Made by a program: the position numbers and the translations under genes
The notes under the pieces: model-generated
What the model was told of the DNA's origin: nothing
What the model saw: the letters and a program-made list of their open reading frames with translations, nothing else
The model's database searches: none
Shown here: positions 1-10,326 of the stretch, piece by piece
Numbering within the stretch: the first letter of the stretch is position 1
Layout of the letters: the number at the start of each line of letters is the position of its first letter
Source: Nautilus pompilius
Taxonomy: Eukaryota > Mollusca > Cephalopoda > Nautilida > Nautilidae
DNA length: 64,000 bases
Reading direction: 5' to 3'
Assembly: GCA_018389105.1 (NCBI GenBank)
Contig: JACATO010002450.1
Coordinates: 1,930,501-1,994,500 of the forward strand

Positions 1-3000
1 ATCCATATTTCATGAACAATTCGATCACGCTTAATACCTTTAAAGCATAGAGCTTGCTGCACTTCATCCGCCAAGGTGCTAATTCTGCTGAGCATATCCA
101 AATCATCATAGAGTAAAATTGCACCAGCTTAGTCAACTGCTTTTCAGGCTTTTTGATCAAAAGATGTTAATGGAGAAAGAAGCTTCATAAAAGATCCGTA
201 TGAAATTCTGTCCCCACTAGCACTTTCGCATTCCAAGTAGTCGCGGTAGACAAACTCTTTGACTTTCATTCATGTTAATTGTGGCAGAACCAATTCTTCT
301 CCATTGAGCAGAAAGATATTCATTCCTCATGACAGAGTTCTTATATTCCTCAGCGACAAGATAAATTCAACAGTCTTCTTGACATTTGATGCTCGGTAAC
401 GAGATATGCTCCTCTCCGGAGGTTGTATCTCTCATCTGGCAATCAACTTTTGATAATTCACGATGCTCATTCAAAATTCTATCTTACCAAACAGGTTGAT
501 CAATGTCTTCAACAATTTCAGACTCATAGATGAACACAAAGTTGCTAGTATCACTTTTCTCTGGATACTTTTCAGTGCCTATGTATGTTGAACACTGATC
601 ATCATAGTATACAGATCTCCACAACTTGCTTTCCCCAATTCTTCACTCAATTTTTCCACAACTGCATTCGTTGGACCTTTAAAGTCATTCAGAACCAACA
701 TGGAACATGCTAAATGCAAAATTGTAACACAAGAGAGTACACTTGTCATTTGGAAGCTCCAAGAGTGATTTGGCTTGTTGTCGCTATCAATCCCAGTTGT
801 AGTATTATGTTCACCAAGCAGTGATTCACTGTGCCCCATCCAACAACATTGTTTCTTCCTCGAGGATACCAACATCAGAATCCAAATGAGTTCACAGGCT
901 GAACTCCACCTGCTTTTCAAGAAAATTTGTTTCCTATATCCAAGTTATCACCATCACAACCACAAAGCGAGCAGCTGAAACAGATTGGTCATCTTGGTCT
1001 CTTGCATTTGCAGGTAATTCGAGGTACTTCTTTTGTTTTATTAGACATCATTAAACACTTCACTAGAGTTTCACCTACAAAGTTGGAGAAAAGATTTTTT
1101 AATACTCTCTCATGTGATACACCAAGAATAAAATAGAGGGCAACAAACAGCTTCTCTCCGCTCACGGAAATTCTCAAACAAAAAAATAAAAACGAAATCT
1201 CTTTTTCTGCATTGACATGGGTTTTTGTACCAATGAGAAACTGACCACCTGGCTCATGAGGGGGTGTGTTAAAAAAATTGTATGCATGTCTAAAATAATT
1301 TTTGAATATTTTTAGATTTTAATTTTGTTAATGCATTTTTCTCAATTTACAGGATCTCTCAAATGATCAAAATATTAAGTTGAAGGCAGCTAACGATGTC
1401 AAATGGATTTCTCAGAATGCTTGCCATTTGCTGAACCAATTATCTCCATCAGCTCTGAAGTCTGGAGATAGCGAGATAGGGCAGAACCAATTGTTTGGGG
1501 CTTGCTAAGATTGCTTCAGATTATAAACTTATTGTTTTAACTTATATCTGCAGATGAAGCCTTTTATGAATACCTCCATAGCCAAGATGGAGCAATTGTA
1601 GGGGAGATATGAAAGAGAGCTTGATACTGTACTAGACACTGGCTTAAAAGCACCTTGCCATCCATGTGACATCAGTTGCCAAAGCAAAGTTTAAATTTGA
1701 GGCATGAAGATTTTATCAAAAATGTGAACACAATCCTGGGTACATTTATAATAATACTAAATAGTTTTGCTTACTATAATTTGGTGGATTTTGTAGTGAT
1801 AACATGAAAATGACACAACAGATTTTAATTAGTAAATTTGTTTTTTATTCAAAAGTGAGAGGGCTGTTGTCCATCTTAGAGCAGACAGATGTCAGGTTTC
1901 CCTTCAACTGACCACTATAGTGCCCAACCTGCTCCCCCACCAGTAATTGATACTGGGATGGATTTTCAGTATACCTTAGCCAAACCATGAGGGCATGGGG
2001 ATCAAGTGAGTATGCCTATAGTAGTGCATAAGACCAGTAAAAACATTTTATTTTTTTAAAGAATCTATGACACTGATGGAGGCAAAACTTGATTACCTGT
2101 ATAAATCTGAAACAATTCAAATCTAATAACCGAAACAATATACTTACAATTTTTAAAAAAGAATGTCTAAAACAGCATCTTGAAAGTGTTGCAAAAAAGA
2201 AATTTGCAGCTTACAAACCATCTTGGAAAAAAATTTCATCACTCCAAATACATTTGAAGTCCATGAAGGTATATACCAAAATGTTGCAGTTTTTTCTTTT
2301 TGAACCTAGCAGCTCTCCCTAACTTGGTAGCAATAATCATGATATATTTAAGTTACTTCAGTTCCATCAACTTGCAGATATGGTATAGTCTGTAGTGTTA
2401 TTTGCTGGTGTCTACTTTTATTGGGGCATTTGACCTCTAGTCTCATCTGTACTTTCAAGACCATCAAGATTTGACCCTTTAAAAGGGTATTTTTTACAAA
2501 GTCACTAAGTTGATAATAAATGTCAAATGCTATATAGTTAAATCACTAAAAATCCATACATTACTTATGTATTGTACACTTTTATATTTTCATCCATGTT
2601 TTCTTGCTGCTGTCTTTTTGTCTCTGTGTTCAATAAGTTGTGTAGCAAAGTATACTTTTTTGTTGACAGATTCTGCCAAAGCTGAGTGAATTTACTCACA
2701 CAGCTAGCTTTACTCTATTTTCAACCATTGTTAATACACTGTCTTGTGACCACCTTAACCTATAAATCCACCCTTTTTTTTTATCTCTGTTACTTGGACT
2801 GGAAGACATTCTGTGGTGTCTGAATGAGATAGTCATGATCATCAGCCTCTGCAAATCTATTTGCTGAACAAAACATTTGAGAGACAGGAAACAACCAGCA
2901 TCAAAGTTTAATGTTACATTCCTGAAGTTATCTTGACAGTCAACTCTTTCATTCTGAAAGAGAATATGGATAAAAATTCAACATTTTTCCTTCTGTTGAT

Positions 3001-3042
3001 GACATCTTCAGTTTATTTGTTTTCACTGGGGATTCTTTATGC
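1..3042. other. No recognised gene; scattered coding-like fragments
   Basis: AT-rich sequence. On the minus strand, about 1200 down to 1 gives several open fragments with protein-like composition, the longest 579-920, broken by stops and frame changes. I do not recognise them. A plus-strand stretch near 1370-1500 also reads openly and vaguely recalls the mid part of KIAA1586/ZNF862-type hAT-derived proteins, but too weakly to call. The rest of the stretch holds nothing I can name. Confidence 0.3.
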
Positions 3043-5494
3043 CAGTGATTTCCAAACTGGTGGGTGCGCCCCCTTTGGGAGAATTCCAGATGGGTTGTGA
3101 GGATGAGAAAAAAAATTTTTTAATCACCAATAACTAGAAGATTCTGAATTTCAAAGTCATCATTGAAAATTTTTGCTACATCCTCAAAGGCAAGGCCAAA
3201 CGTCTTCAAGTGGATCCAAGGCTGAACTCTTACTGTTTATCTTCGAAAGGGGGAGGTGATAGGACTGCTGGCTCAAGTATAAATTCATGTGTCTAGAGTC
3301 CGCTCTCTTCTCAAGTGGGTTGGCGCAACACAACACTGTCCAGGTCAGTGGACACCACAGTTTTAAACAGTGGAATCTGTTGTTTTTGTACATGTGATAT
3401 TATAAATTATAAAAGTAAATTATCTATAATGTCTTTGTACATGCGATAATGATAAATTATAAAATCAAGTAAATAAATTAGAAATATATTATATGGAATT
3501 TGTTCTTTTAGTTTAACATCTTGTTTTAGCAGTCTACAACAAAGAAAAGGAAGTATAATGAAGAGTACATCAACTTTGGATTGATGTCACTAAAAAAATG
3601 GGATTCACCTCCCCGAGTGCATTGTATGTCATGCAGTTCTCAGCAATGATGCCTTGAGACCTGGACATCTGGAGCAACATTTGAACACAAGCCACAAGGA
3701 ATTAAAAGACAAGCCAAAAGATTTTTTTTCTGCCAAACCTCAATGCTTGAAACACATGAAGCTAGACACTATAGAAACTTTTCATCAGGATACTTCAAAA
3801 TTGGGGAAGCATCTTATGAGTTGTCATTACTCATTGCCAAAGTAAAAAAAGCTCACACAATTGAGAAACTCTTGTAAAACTATTCTTGTTGAGTGTTGCA
3901 AATATTGTGCTTGGTGCCAAAAGCCATAAAAATTTATCAAAAATTTCACTCTGATACCACTCTAAAGTGTTGCACTGACAAACTTGCAGAAGACATTAAA
4001 GGATAAATTTTGGGAAAAGTAAAAGCATCGATTTTATTTTCAATTCATTGTGACAATACCACAATAAAACTCAATGCTGTCAGTTGCTTGTTTATTCTCA
4101 ATTTATGGATGATGGAGCTGTGAAAGAAGAAATGCTATTTTCAAAAGCACTAGAGACCGCATCAAAGGCTTGCAACATTTTGGCAACAGTTTTTGACTTT
4201 TTTTTAAAGAAAATGGTCTTTCTTGGGAAGTTTGTTGGCATTTGTACTGATAGTGCTCCCCACAATGCTTGGTTCTCGCTCTGGATTAATGACAATAGTC
4301 AACAAAAAAAAAAAAGAATCCAACCATACTAAGAACTCAATGCATCATCCATAGATAAACCTTGGCTGCTAAGACTCTTTTAGATGACCTATGTACTTTG
4401 CTGAACTTGGCAATCAAAGTTGCTAATTTTGTAAAGAGTGCTTTAAATACAAGACTTTTTGCAGCTCTTTGTGCAGATTTGGGAGCTGATCATAAAGTTC
4501 TCTTGTTTCACACTGAAGTCTGCTGGCTATTGAAAGGAAATATGCTGAGCAAACTCTATGAACTTGGGTATTAAGTGGACATTTTTCTCAAAGGTCAGAA
4601 AAAAGAATTGTATAGTGCTTTCAGGGATGAAATGTTTCAGCTTTCACTCACTGGCTCACCTTGTGGACATTTTTGAGGCTATCAACAACCTCAATTTGAA
4701 GCTCCAAAGAAGAAATACAAACATTGCCCACTAAGATACAATTAGAGCCTTTATAAAGAAAATTCAGCTTTGGAAGTGGGAACTTTTCATCATTCCCTCA
4801 TCTCAACAAACTCCTAGCTTAAAAGGAAAATCTTGAAAAGCATTACCTGGATCAAAAGAACAAAATTATGTCTCATCTGGATTGTCTTGTTGAGGAATTC
4901 AAGCATCGTTCCAGATGCTAACTTGCATATTCATACTTTTAAATTGGTACAAAACCCATTCAACATTGATGTGTGGATTCATTGCCAAACCCATTGCAAG
5001 CAGCAGCCATTGAAATGATTTGTGATTCATATGCAATAGATAATTTTGAAATCATAAGTTTAGAAGAGTTTTGGGTAAATTACCTCCCCATTTACACATG
5101 TTTCAGGAGTGCTGTTTTTGATTATTCCATTTTCTTCTGCTTATCTTTGTGAATCTGAGTTTTCAACTCTCACTGTATTAAAAGCAAAACAGTGCAACTG
5201 CCTGGAAGTGGAAAGTGACTTGTGTTGTGCTTTTGCATCCTTCAAACCTAATTTCTGTGAGCTTGTGAGAGATAAACAGTGTCATCCTTCTCATTAAAAC
5301 ATTATTTTGTATTATTTGACATTATTTTTTCTAATTTGAAATTTTAATATAAAACAAAACAATATTAAATGTCTATATGCGTATTTTCCAATAATTGGAC
5401 CATTAAATTTCAATAAAAAAGATGGAAGGGGCATGAGGGTTTGCTAAAAACAGCAAAAGGGAGGGCATTATGTCAGAAAGATTGGGAACTACTG
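3043..5494 (+). mobile_element. hAT (ZBED5-like) DNA transposon, decayed
   Basis: A 2.45 kb element with typical hAT ends. The left end begins CAGTGATTTCCAAACTGG and the right end, read inward on the minus strand, begins CAGTAGTTCCCAATCTTT. Both resemble the usual hAT terminal pattern CAGtGgTTCtCAA. The 8 bp before the left end (CTTTATGC, 3035-3042) and after the right end (CTTTAAGC, 5495-5502) differ at one base, as expected for an old 8-bp hAT target duplication. The interior encodes a broken plus-strand transposase. Confidence 0.88.
3541..5297 (+). pseudogene. hAT transposase pseudogene, BED zinc finger type (ZBED5-like)
   Basis: Reading across several frames gives a BED zinc finger near 3541-3700 (RKYNEEYINFG, then a CxxC pair and a later HLNTSH). 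The middle follows near 4084-4580, with CTDSAPH at the usual second catalytic Asp and KTLLDDLCTLLNLAIKVANF. The C-terminal dimerisation region is at 5109-5297 (YLCESEFSTLTVLKAK ... DKQCHPSH). This is the order seen in ZBED5/FAM200-like hAT proteins. Many stops and frame changes separate the blocks, so it cannot make an active transposase. It lies within the 3043-5494 element in the expected orientation. Confidence 0.85.
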
Positions 5495-5502
5495 CTTTAA
5501 GC

Positions 5503-7045
5503 AATCTAGGTTGATGAAAAGTTTCAATTCTGTGTAGATGTTTCTCTTGTTATCATTTCATTGTTCAAGCAGTAAAAGTAAAGTCCCATCCTGGATTCCC
5601 AGTCAGATTGACACACTTCAATTATTCAATCAGAGTTTACAGCACCGTAAATGTTATATGGTGCATTTTTGCTCATTGCTGTCTTTTTCAAAGAATAAAC
5701 ACTATCTGTCTACATTTTGACAGATAATAAAAACCTATTAAGCCAGTACTCTTTTTCCATTGTTTTATTGATATCTGCCAGGTAAGTGATATTCTATTCT
5801 CCACACTCAGTTTGAAAATATGTCCTTGTGAACATCCCTACTTGTGACCTCTTCAGGGATGTTTAACTTGTATTCTGTTAGGTCTGACACCACATCTTTA
5901 GTGAAATTGGTAATTGTCATATATCTGAAGCTTAACAAAATAATACAAACTCTTCCCTTTCTCAGACTTCTCATAGGCACTGAATAATTTTTAAAAATGG
6001 AACAGAAGTCACATCATGTGCATCTTCAGTTTACAGGTTCATGAGATAAACATTAACATGCTTCTAAAATACTCCTCTTATAATAGAACATATTTTAAAA
6101 TGAGTTTAACAAATCATTTCATTTCATTTTTATAAAAATGATTTTTTCTTCAACTGTTTTTAAGAAATATTCAACCTAAAATTACTTGATTCAGTGTGCT
6201 AAAATATAACAAAAATACAAAGTAATAAAAAGATTCCCACTGTAACTATTTTTTAAGCTGGATGATAAATATGAAGCTGTGAAATTCCACTGATAAAAAT
6301 GTAGGGTTTTTTTAAAAAATTGTAAACAAGTTTGTACGAGTCTTCATATATACAAAAATAAACCACAATTTCTGAAACTCTATCTGCTAAACTTTTACTT
6401 GAAAAATATGATAGTTATGTAAGGCCAGTAAAGAAAGGGTTAATGGTTGGTTTTACCAGAACAAAATAATCTACAGAATTCAGGTTAATACTTTTGTTGG
6501 CTAGTGTAGCCTGCATGTAAAATATTTTTATTATTATTTTTAGGAGGGGTAAAATACAGATTTCATTTGAAAACTTTATTTTGCCTCTATTCAAATGTTG
6601 CATGATTATGTCAAAAACAAATTGAGTACAACACACATTTACAAAAATCTAAGAATATATGAAATTAGTTACCAGGAGAGCAGCCATATTCAAAAATGGA
6701 AGCCAAAATAATTAAATTACTTTGTTAGTTATACATATAGAATACTTAGTAAACATGTAAGTTATCAACTTATTGTATGTTACTGCTGGAATATTTCAAA
6801 CCATTGATCGCAAGTAACAAATAACTAGAGAAAACAGACACCTAAGTTTGATACTCGTTAAAATAATTTAAATTATAGCAGCAAAATTAACGTCATTACC
6901 TGTGAATTGTACTTTTGAGTTAACCAAAAAAAATTTTAACAAATGAACGAACCATATCAATGAAATTCTCCCTTACACAGCACAACAAAAGCACAGATGA
7001 AGCTTCTTATTCTCCTTAAAATAATGATGACACAAAGTGAACAAA
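5503..7045. other. No gene seen; AT-rich 3' flank of LicD copy A
   Basis: The AT-rich sequence immediately right of the hAT has a coding-like minus-strand run at about 5500-5960, reading blocks such as MTITNFTKDVVSDL, with stops. I do not recognise it. The part next to 7045 is the 3' untranslated side of the minus-strand LicD gene. Its first bases after the stop match the 3' flank of the second copy (TTAG-TTTGTT-ACTTT), so the duplication extended slightly past the stop. Confidence 0.3.
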
Positions 7046-8023
7046 CTAACCCACACAGGTGAGGTTAAAATACAATGTGCTTGAAACTTCGTCACCCATT
7101 CTTAATTCTTCTCGCACCGTCTTACCTTCATAGAAGTGGAAAACAAAAGGATAAAGAAAATGTAGTTTTCCACAGGGAACCATTTTAAAGAATTTTCTAG
7201 GTATCATAATTTCTTCACTGTGCAAGTAGGAGCTGGACTGGCAGAAGTCGACGTCATAGTCAAAGCTCAGGAATCCTTTGGTGTCACAGGGAGCGGGCAA
7301 ACTGGCGCCTTCAAAGGGCCTGTTCTGGAGGGGGAAAACCTTTTTCTTGTTAAAATACGGAGACATCGCATATCCGTTTGTGACATCAAACAGAAAACTA
7401 TCGTCTTCTGAAAAGAAGAAAATGTCAATATACGGCCACCTGAAAGGTTTGTGAGCTAAGGTAGGCGCGTCTTTCAAGTAAAACTTCCACTGGTGATATT
7501 CTGGGGCGTAAACCCCAAAGTCCGCAACGGCGTTCAGAAGGCAAAAGATCCTGTTTTTGTCGGATACATTCATGTAGACATCTATGTCGTCGTCCCACGG
7601 AATGAACCCGTGGTGGCGGTAAGATCCGAGGAGCGTACCTCCAAGGAGCAGGAAGAGGAGGTTGTTCTCACGGCAGACGTTCACAAATGTCTGAAAGATG
7701 TACAGGTACAACTTTCTCTCGCCCGGCGACAACTGCCGCCGGAAGTATGCGGGTAGAATCATTTTACTCGGGTCCACCTTGAGGAGACCCTGGCCGCGGG
7801 TGTCTTGGAGGAGGTCGGGGGTGAAGCGGTACGACTCCAGACCGGGAAACACGACGTGCGATCGGTTCAGTCTGGAGAAATGGAAGCGATAAATCGAGCA
7901 GTTCTTATGCAGACGGACCACGAAGTCCGTCTTGCGATGGCGCGGATAAAACAGCCACGCAAACACCAGCAGCGTGGAGACCGAAGCAACCTGCAAACAG
8001 GCTCGCTTGTACCGAAGGTGCAT
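7046..8023 (-). CDS. LicD/fukutin-like membrane protein, copy A (intronless)
   Basis: A single uninterrupted 325-residue reading frame. Residues about 10-26 are hydrophobic after a basic start (MHLRYKR), fitting a type II signal anchor with the catalytic part in the Golgi/ER lumen. The LicD hallmark follows: GGTLLGSYRHHGF (128-140) then WDDDIDVYM (143-151), whose acidic cluster binds metal in this nucleotidyltransferase-fold family; WPYIDIFFF (196-204) is a second conserved strand. NxS/T sites occur at 41, 53 and 152. LicD proteins transfer phosphocholine in bacteria; animal relatives FKRP and fukutin transfer ribitol phosphate to glycans. The substrate here is unknown. Start chosen because copy B shares MHLR-KR. 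The gene is far richer in GC and CpG than its surroundings. Its central part is nearly identical to the inverted copy at 15397-16377. Confidence 0.9.
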   Translation of the reverse strand: MHLRYKRACLQVASVSTLLVFAWLFYPRHRKTDFVVRLHKNCSIYRFHFSRLNRSHVVFPGLESYRFTPDLLQDTRGQGLLKVDPSKMILPAYFRRQLSPGERKLYLYIFQTFVNVCRENNLLFLLLGGTLLGSYRHHGFIPWDDDIDVYMNVSDKNRIFCLLNAVADFGVYAPEYHQWKFYLKDAPTLAHKPFRWPYIDIFFFSEDDSFLFDVTNGYAMSPYFNKKKVFPLQNRPFEGASLPAPCDTKGFLSFDYDVDFCQSSSYLHSEEIMIPRKFFKMVPCGKLHFLYPFVFHFYEGKTVREELRMGDEVSSTLYFNLTCVG

Positions 8024-8977
8024 TTTCGCGGCGGCAACAGCTCTGCGCTTGACCCGAAGAAGTTATCGCGGCATCACACGCGCGCCGCCTGACGACGGCA
8101 GCACCCCCCTCAATATCGGCTCTCGGAGTCGGAGGCACAAGTTCTGTGTAAAGTTGAACGCCTCGACCGGTCGAATCGACTGAAAAACGTACTGAGTCAG
8201 ATATTAAGGAAAATAAAGTCACCTTTCTGAGAACATTAGAAGTACAGAATCTTTTGCCTGTGCCTTAACGTTGACAGAAAATGAATGACTCCTCCAAGGA
8301 ACGCTACTCCATCACGGGCTCCGCACGCAGCCCTCCCTACCCGGCTACAGTTCTGGGTAACCTTGGCCATCTCTTCCTCTTGTTTCCCTTTTTTTTTTGT
8401 AATTCAAGAATTTGAATTTATTTTCATGAATCTTAGTAAAACGGAATGACAGACACTTGAGTTAGCGAATTTTTCTTTCCGTTTCCAACCCAGTTGATGT
8501 CACTATATCCGGGTCACTACGTAGCAGATGTTTCCGAATCAGCGTATCTTTCTATTTCCCTTCACCAGGCCCCTGCAACTGATATTTAATAATTTCTTGT
8601 CCAAGTAACACGGCGATTTAAATTGTAAGAAAGGGTGAGGAAAATGGAGTGTAATAGCCGGAGTATCGTGCAGAATCTTTGTTTACAACGGCAGGGGACA
8701 GTGGTAGCAGCATAGTGAAATCTAACGAACTGCGAAAAATGATGTAATGTTATCACTATGGGTATGAAGTAACGAAACAAGTTGACATTTAATACTTAGT
8801 CATCAGTTAAGATCCATGGATTCATGCATCCTGCCCTGTCTTTCCGAATGTTCAACATCAGCTTCTGGCACTCCTAGTGAAGTACAGTTTAGTTTTTTTT
8901 CAAAGAAAATTGTCAGAGGCGCAGGAAGTTTCACGGTGTCAATAATTCAAAAGGCAATAAAGCTAATACGACTAATA
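8024..8977. other. 5' flank of LicD copy A, CpG-rich near the gene
   Basis: Bases 8024-8350 are CpG-rich (for example GCGCGCCGCC near 8081) and then fall back to AT-rich sequence. This is the likely promoter side of the minus-strand LicD gene. No TATA box or defined site can be supported. Open frames here have no recognisable protein. Confidence 0.35.
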
Positions 8978-10326
8978 CAGGGTGACCAAAAAATAAAACA
9001 GACCCCAACTTTCGATAGGCCTAATTTCTTAATTTTCTGCAAGAATTGAATGTAACTTTGGTGATAACTAGTTTATTGTGTTTAAAAACATGAGAGTCTT
9101 TGGACTTTTCTTCTTTATTCTAGAGCATGTGTTCGAGGTGACCTCCATTTAGCTCTGTGCATTTCTTGAGGCGCAGCACAAAGTTGTCCATGACGTCCTT
9201 ACAAACCGACCGACTAATGGCTCTGACCTCCTCCCTGATAGCTTCCTTGAGTTCCGTGATGGTCCTGGGTCTCCCTGTATACACTCTGTCTTTAAGGTAG
9301 CTCCAGAGAAAGAAATCTGGGGGACTAAGGTCTGGGCTGTGAGGTGCCCACTCAAAATCAGTCTTGAGACTGATCACACGGCCACCAAAGTTCTCTTTCA
9401 GCCAATCTCGGGACAGGTGAGAGAGCTTGCACCATCTTGCTGGAACCAGAACTTCCCCATAAGCGATTGGTACAGGGTCTGCAGCTCACTCTTGAAGGTT
9501 TTGAGGACCTCAACATACCGCTCCTTGGTGACTGTCACTGTCGCGCCAGATTCCTGGAAGAAGAATGGTCCAATGATGCCTCTGGCTGAGATTGCAGTCC
9601 ATACCGTGCACTTAGGGAAGTGTAGAGGCTTAGTGGCTACCTCATTTGGTCTGGAGGTCCCCCAGAAGACATTTGTCTTCGAGTTTACCTTTCCTTCAAG
9701 ATGGAAGTGAGCTTCATCTGAGGTCCAAAGTAGATTAAGGAAAGTTGGGGTCTCCTGAATCTTCTCCAGTATCTTGACTGCCATAGCCTTTCTCTGCTCC
9801 TTGTCTGAGGCTGTAAGGGTCTGCTTCGTCTGTATTCTGTACCGGTAGGCCTTACATCCATTACTAGCACTCTCCTGCAAGTCTCACGGGATATACCGAG
9901 GGACTGACTTCGCGTGCGCACAGAGCGTTTCGGACTCTGCTGAACCGACTCTCTCACGCTCTCGACTAGCTAAACTGTACGCTTCCTGGGGCGTCCTGAA
10001 TGGCTTGGACGGTTGCCACTGGCTGCATTGAGGTTCTCCACTGTCCCATAGTTCTCGTAGTGGTCCACCCAGTCCTGAATTCTGCTCTTGGAGGGGGCTT
10101 TTTCACATTCGAACTGATGCACGAAAGTGCCCTGCACTTTCTTGAACGAGCCTGTCTTGTAGTAATGTTTGACGCAGTATATTCTTTGCTGGAGCTCCCA
10201 TTGAGATCTAGTTGTGTTCACAGGCGTTGCTTCTGTCATGTCCTGCAAAGTAAGGATGATTAGTGATTGAATGAAGGATATATCTCAAAAAGTGTGCGCG
10301 GTGCCCGTTTTTTTTGGGTCACCCTG
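8978..10326 (-). mobile_element. IS630/Tc1/mariner-type transposon, nearly full length
   Basis: A 1.35 kb element bounded by TA dinucleotides (8976-8977 and 10327-10328), the standard target duplication of this superfamily. Left end CAGGGTGACCAAAAAA and right end, on the minus strand, CAGGGTGACCCAAAAAAAA form matching inverted ends. The transposase reads on the minus strand and fills most of the interior. It sits between the two inverted LicD genes. Confidence 0.93.
9120..10248 (-). pseudogene. Mariner-type transposase (DUF4817 HTH plus DDE), lightly broken
   Basis: The N-terminal helix-turn-helix (from MQDMTEATPVNTTRSQWELQ) carries an IQDWVDHYENYGTV segment and a GRPRKRTV linker. The DDE domain follows: SDEAHFHLEG (first Asp), FQQDGA (second Asp), HSPDLSPPDFFLW (third acidic residue about 35 residues on). 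All three acidic residues survive. The frame is damaged by an amber stop right after RKRTV (9970-9972), a frame change near 9850 and another near 9400 just after QQDGASSLTC. A repaired frame would be about 370 residues, full length for the family, so the lesions are few and the copy is fairly young. It is not functional as it stands. Confidence 0.9.

Noticed and set aside
7220..8222. Open frames antisense to or overlapping LicD copy A (with similar ones at 15349-16296)
   Set aside because: They are mirror frames of a GC-rich gene and recur in both copies simply because the DNA is duplicated.
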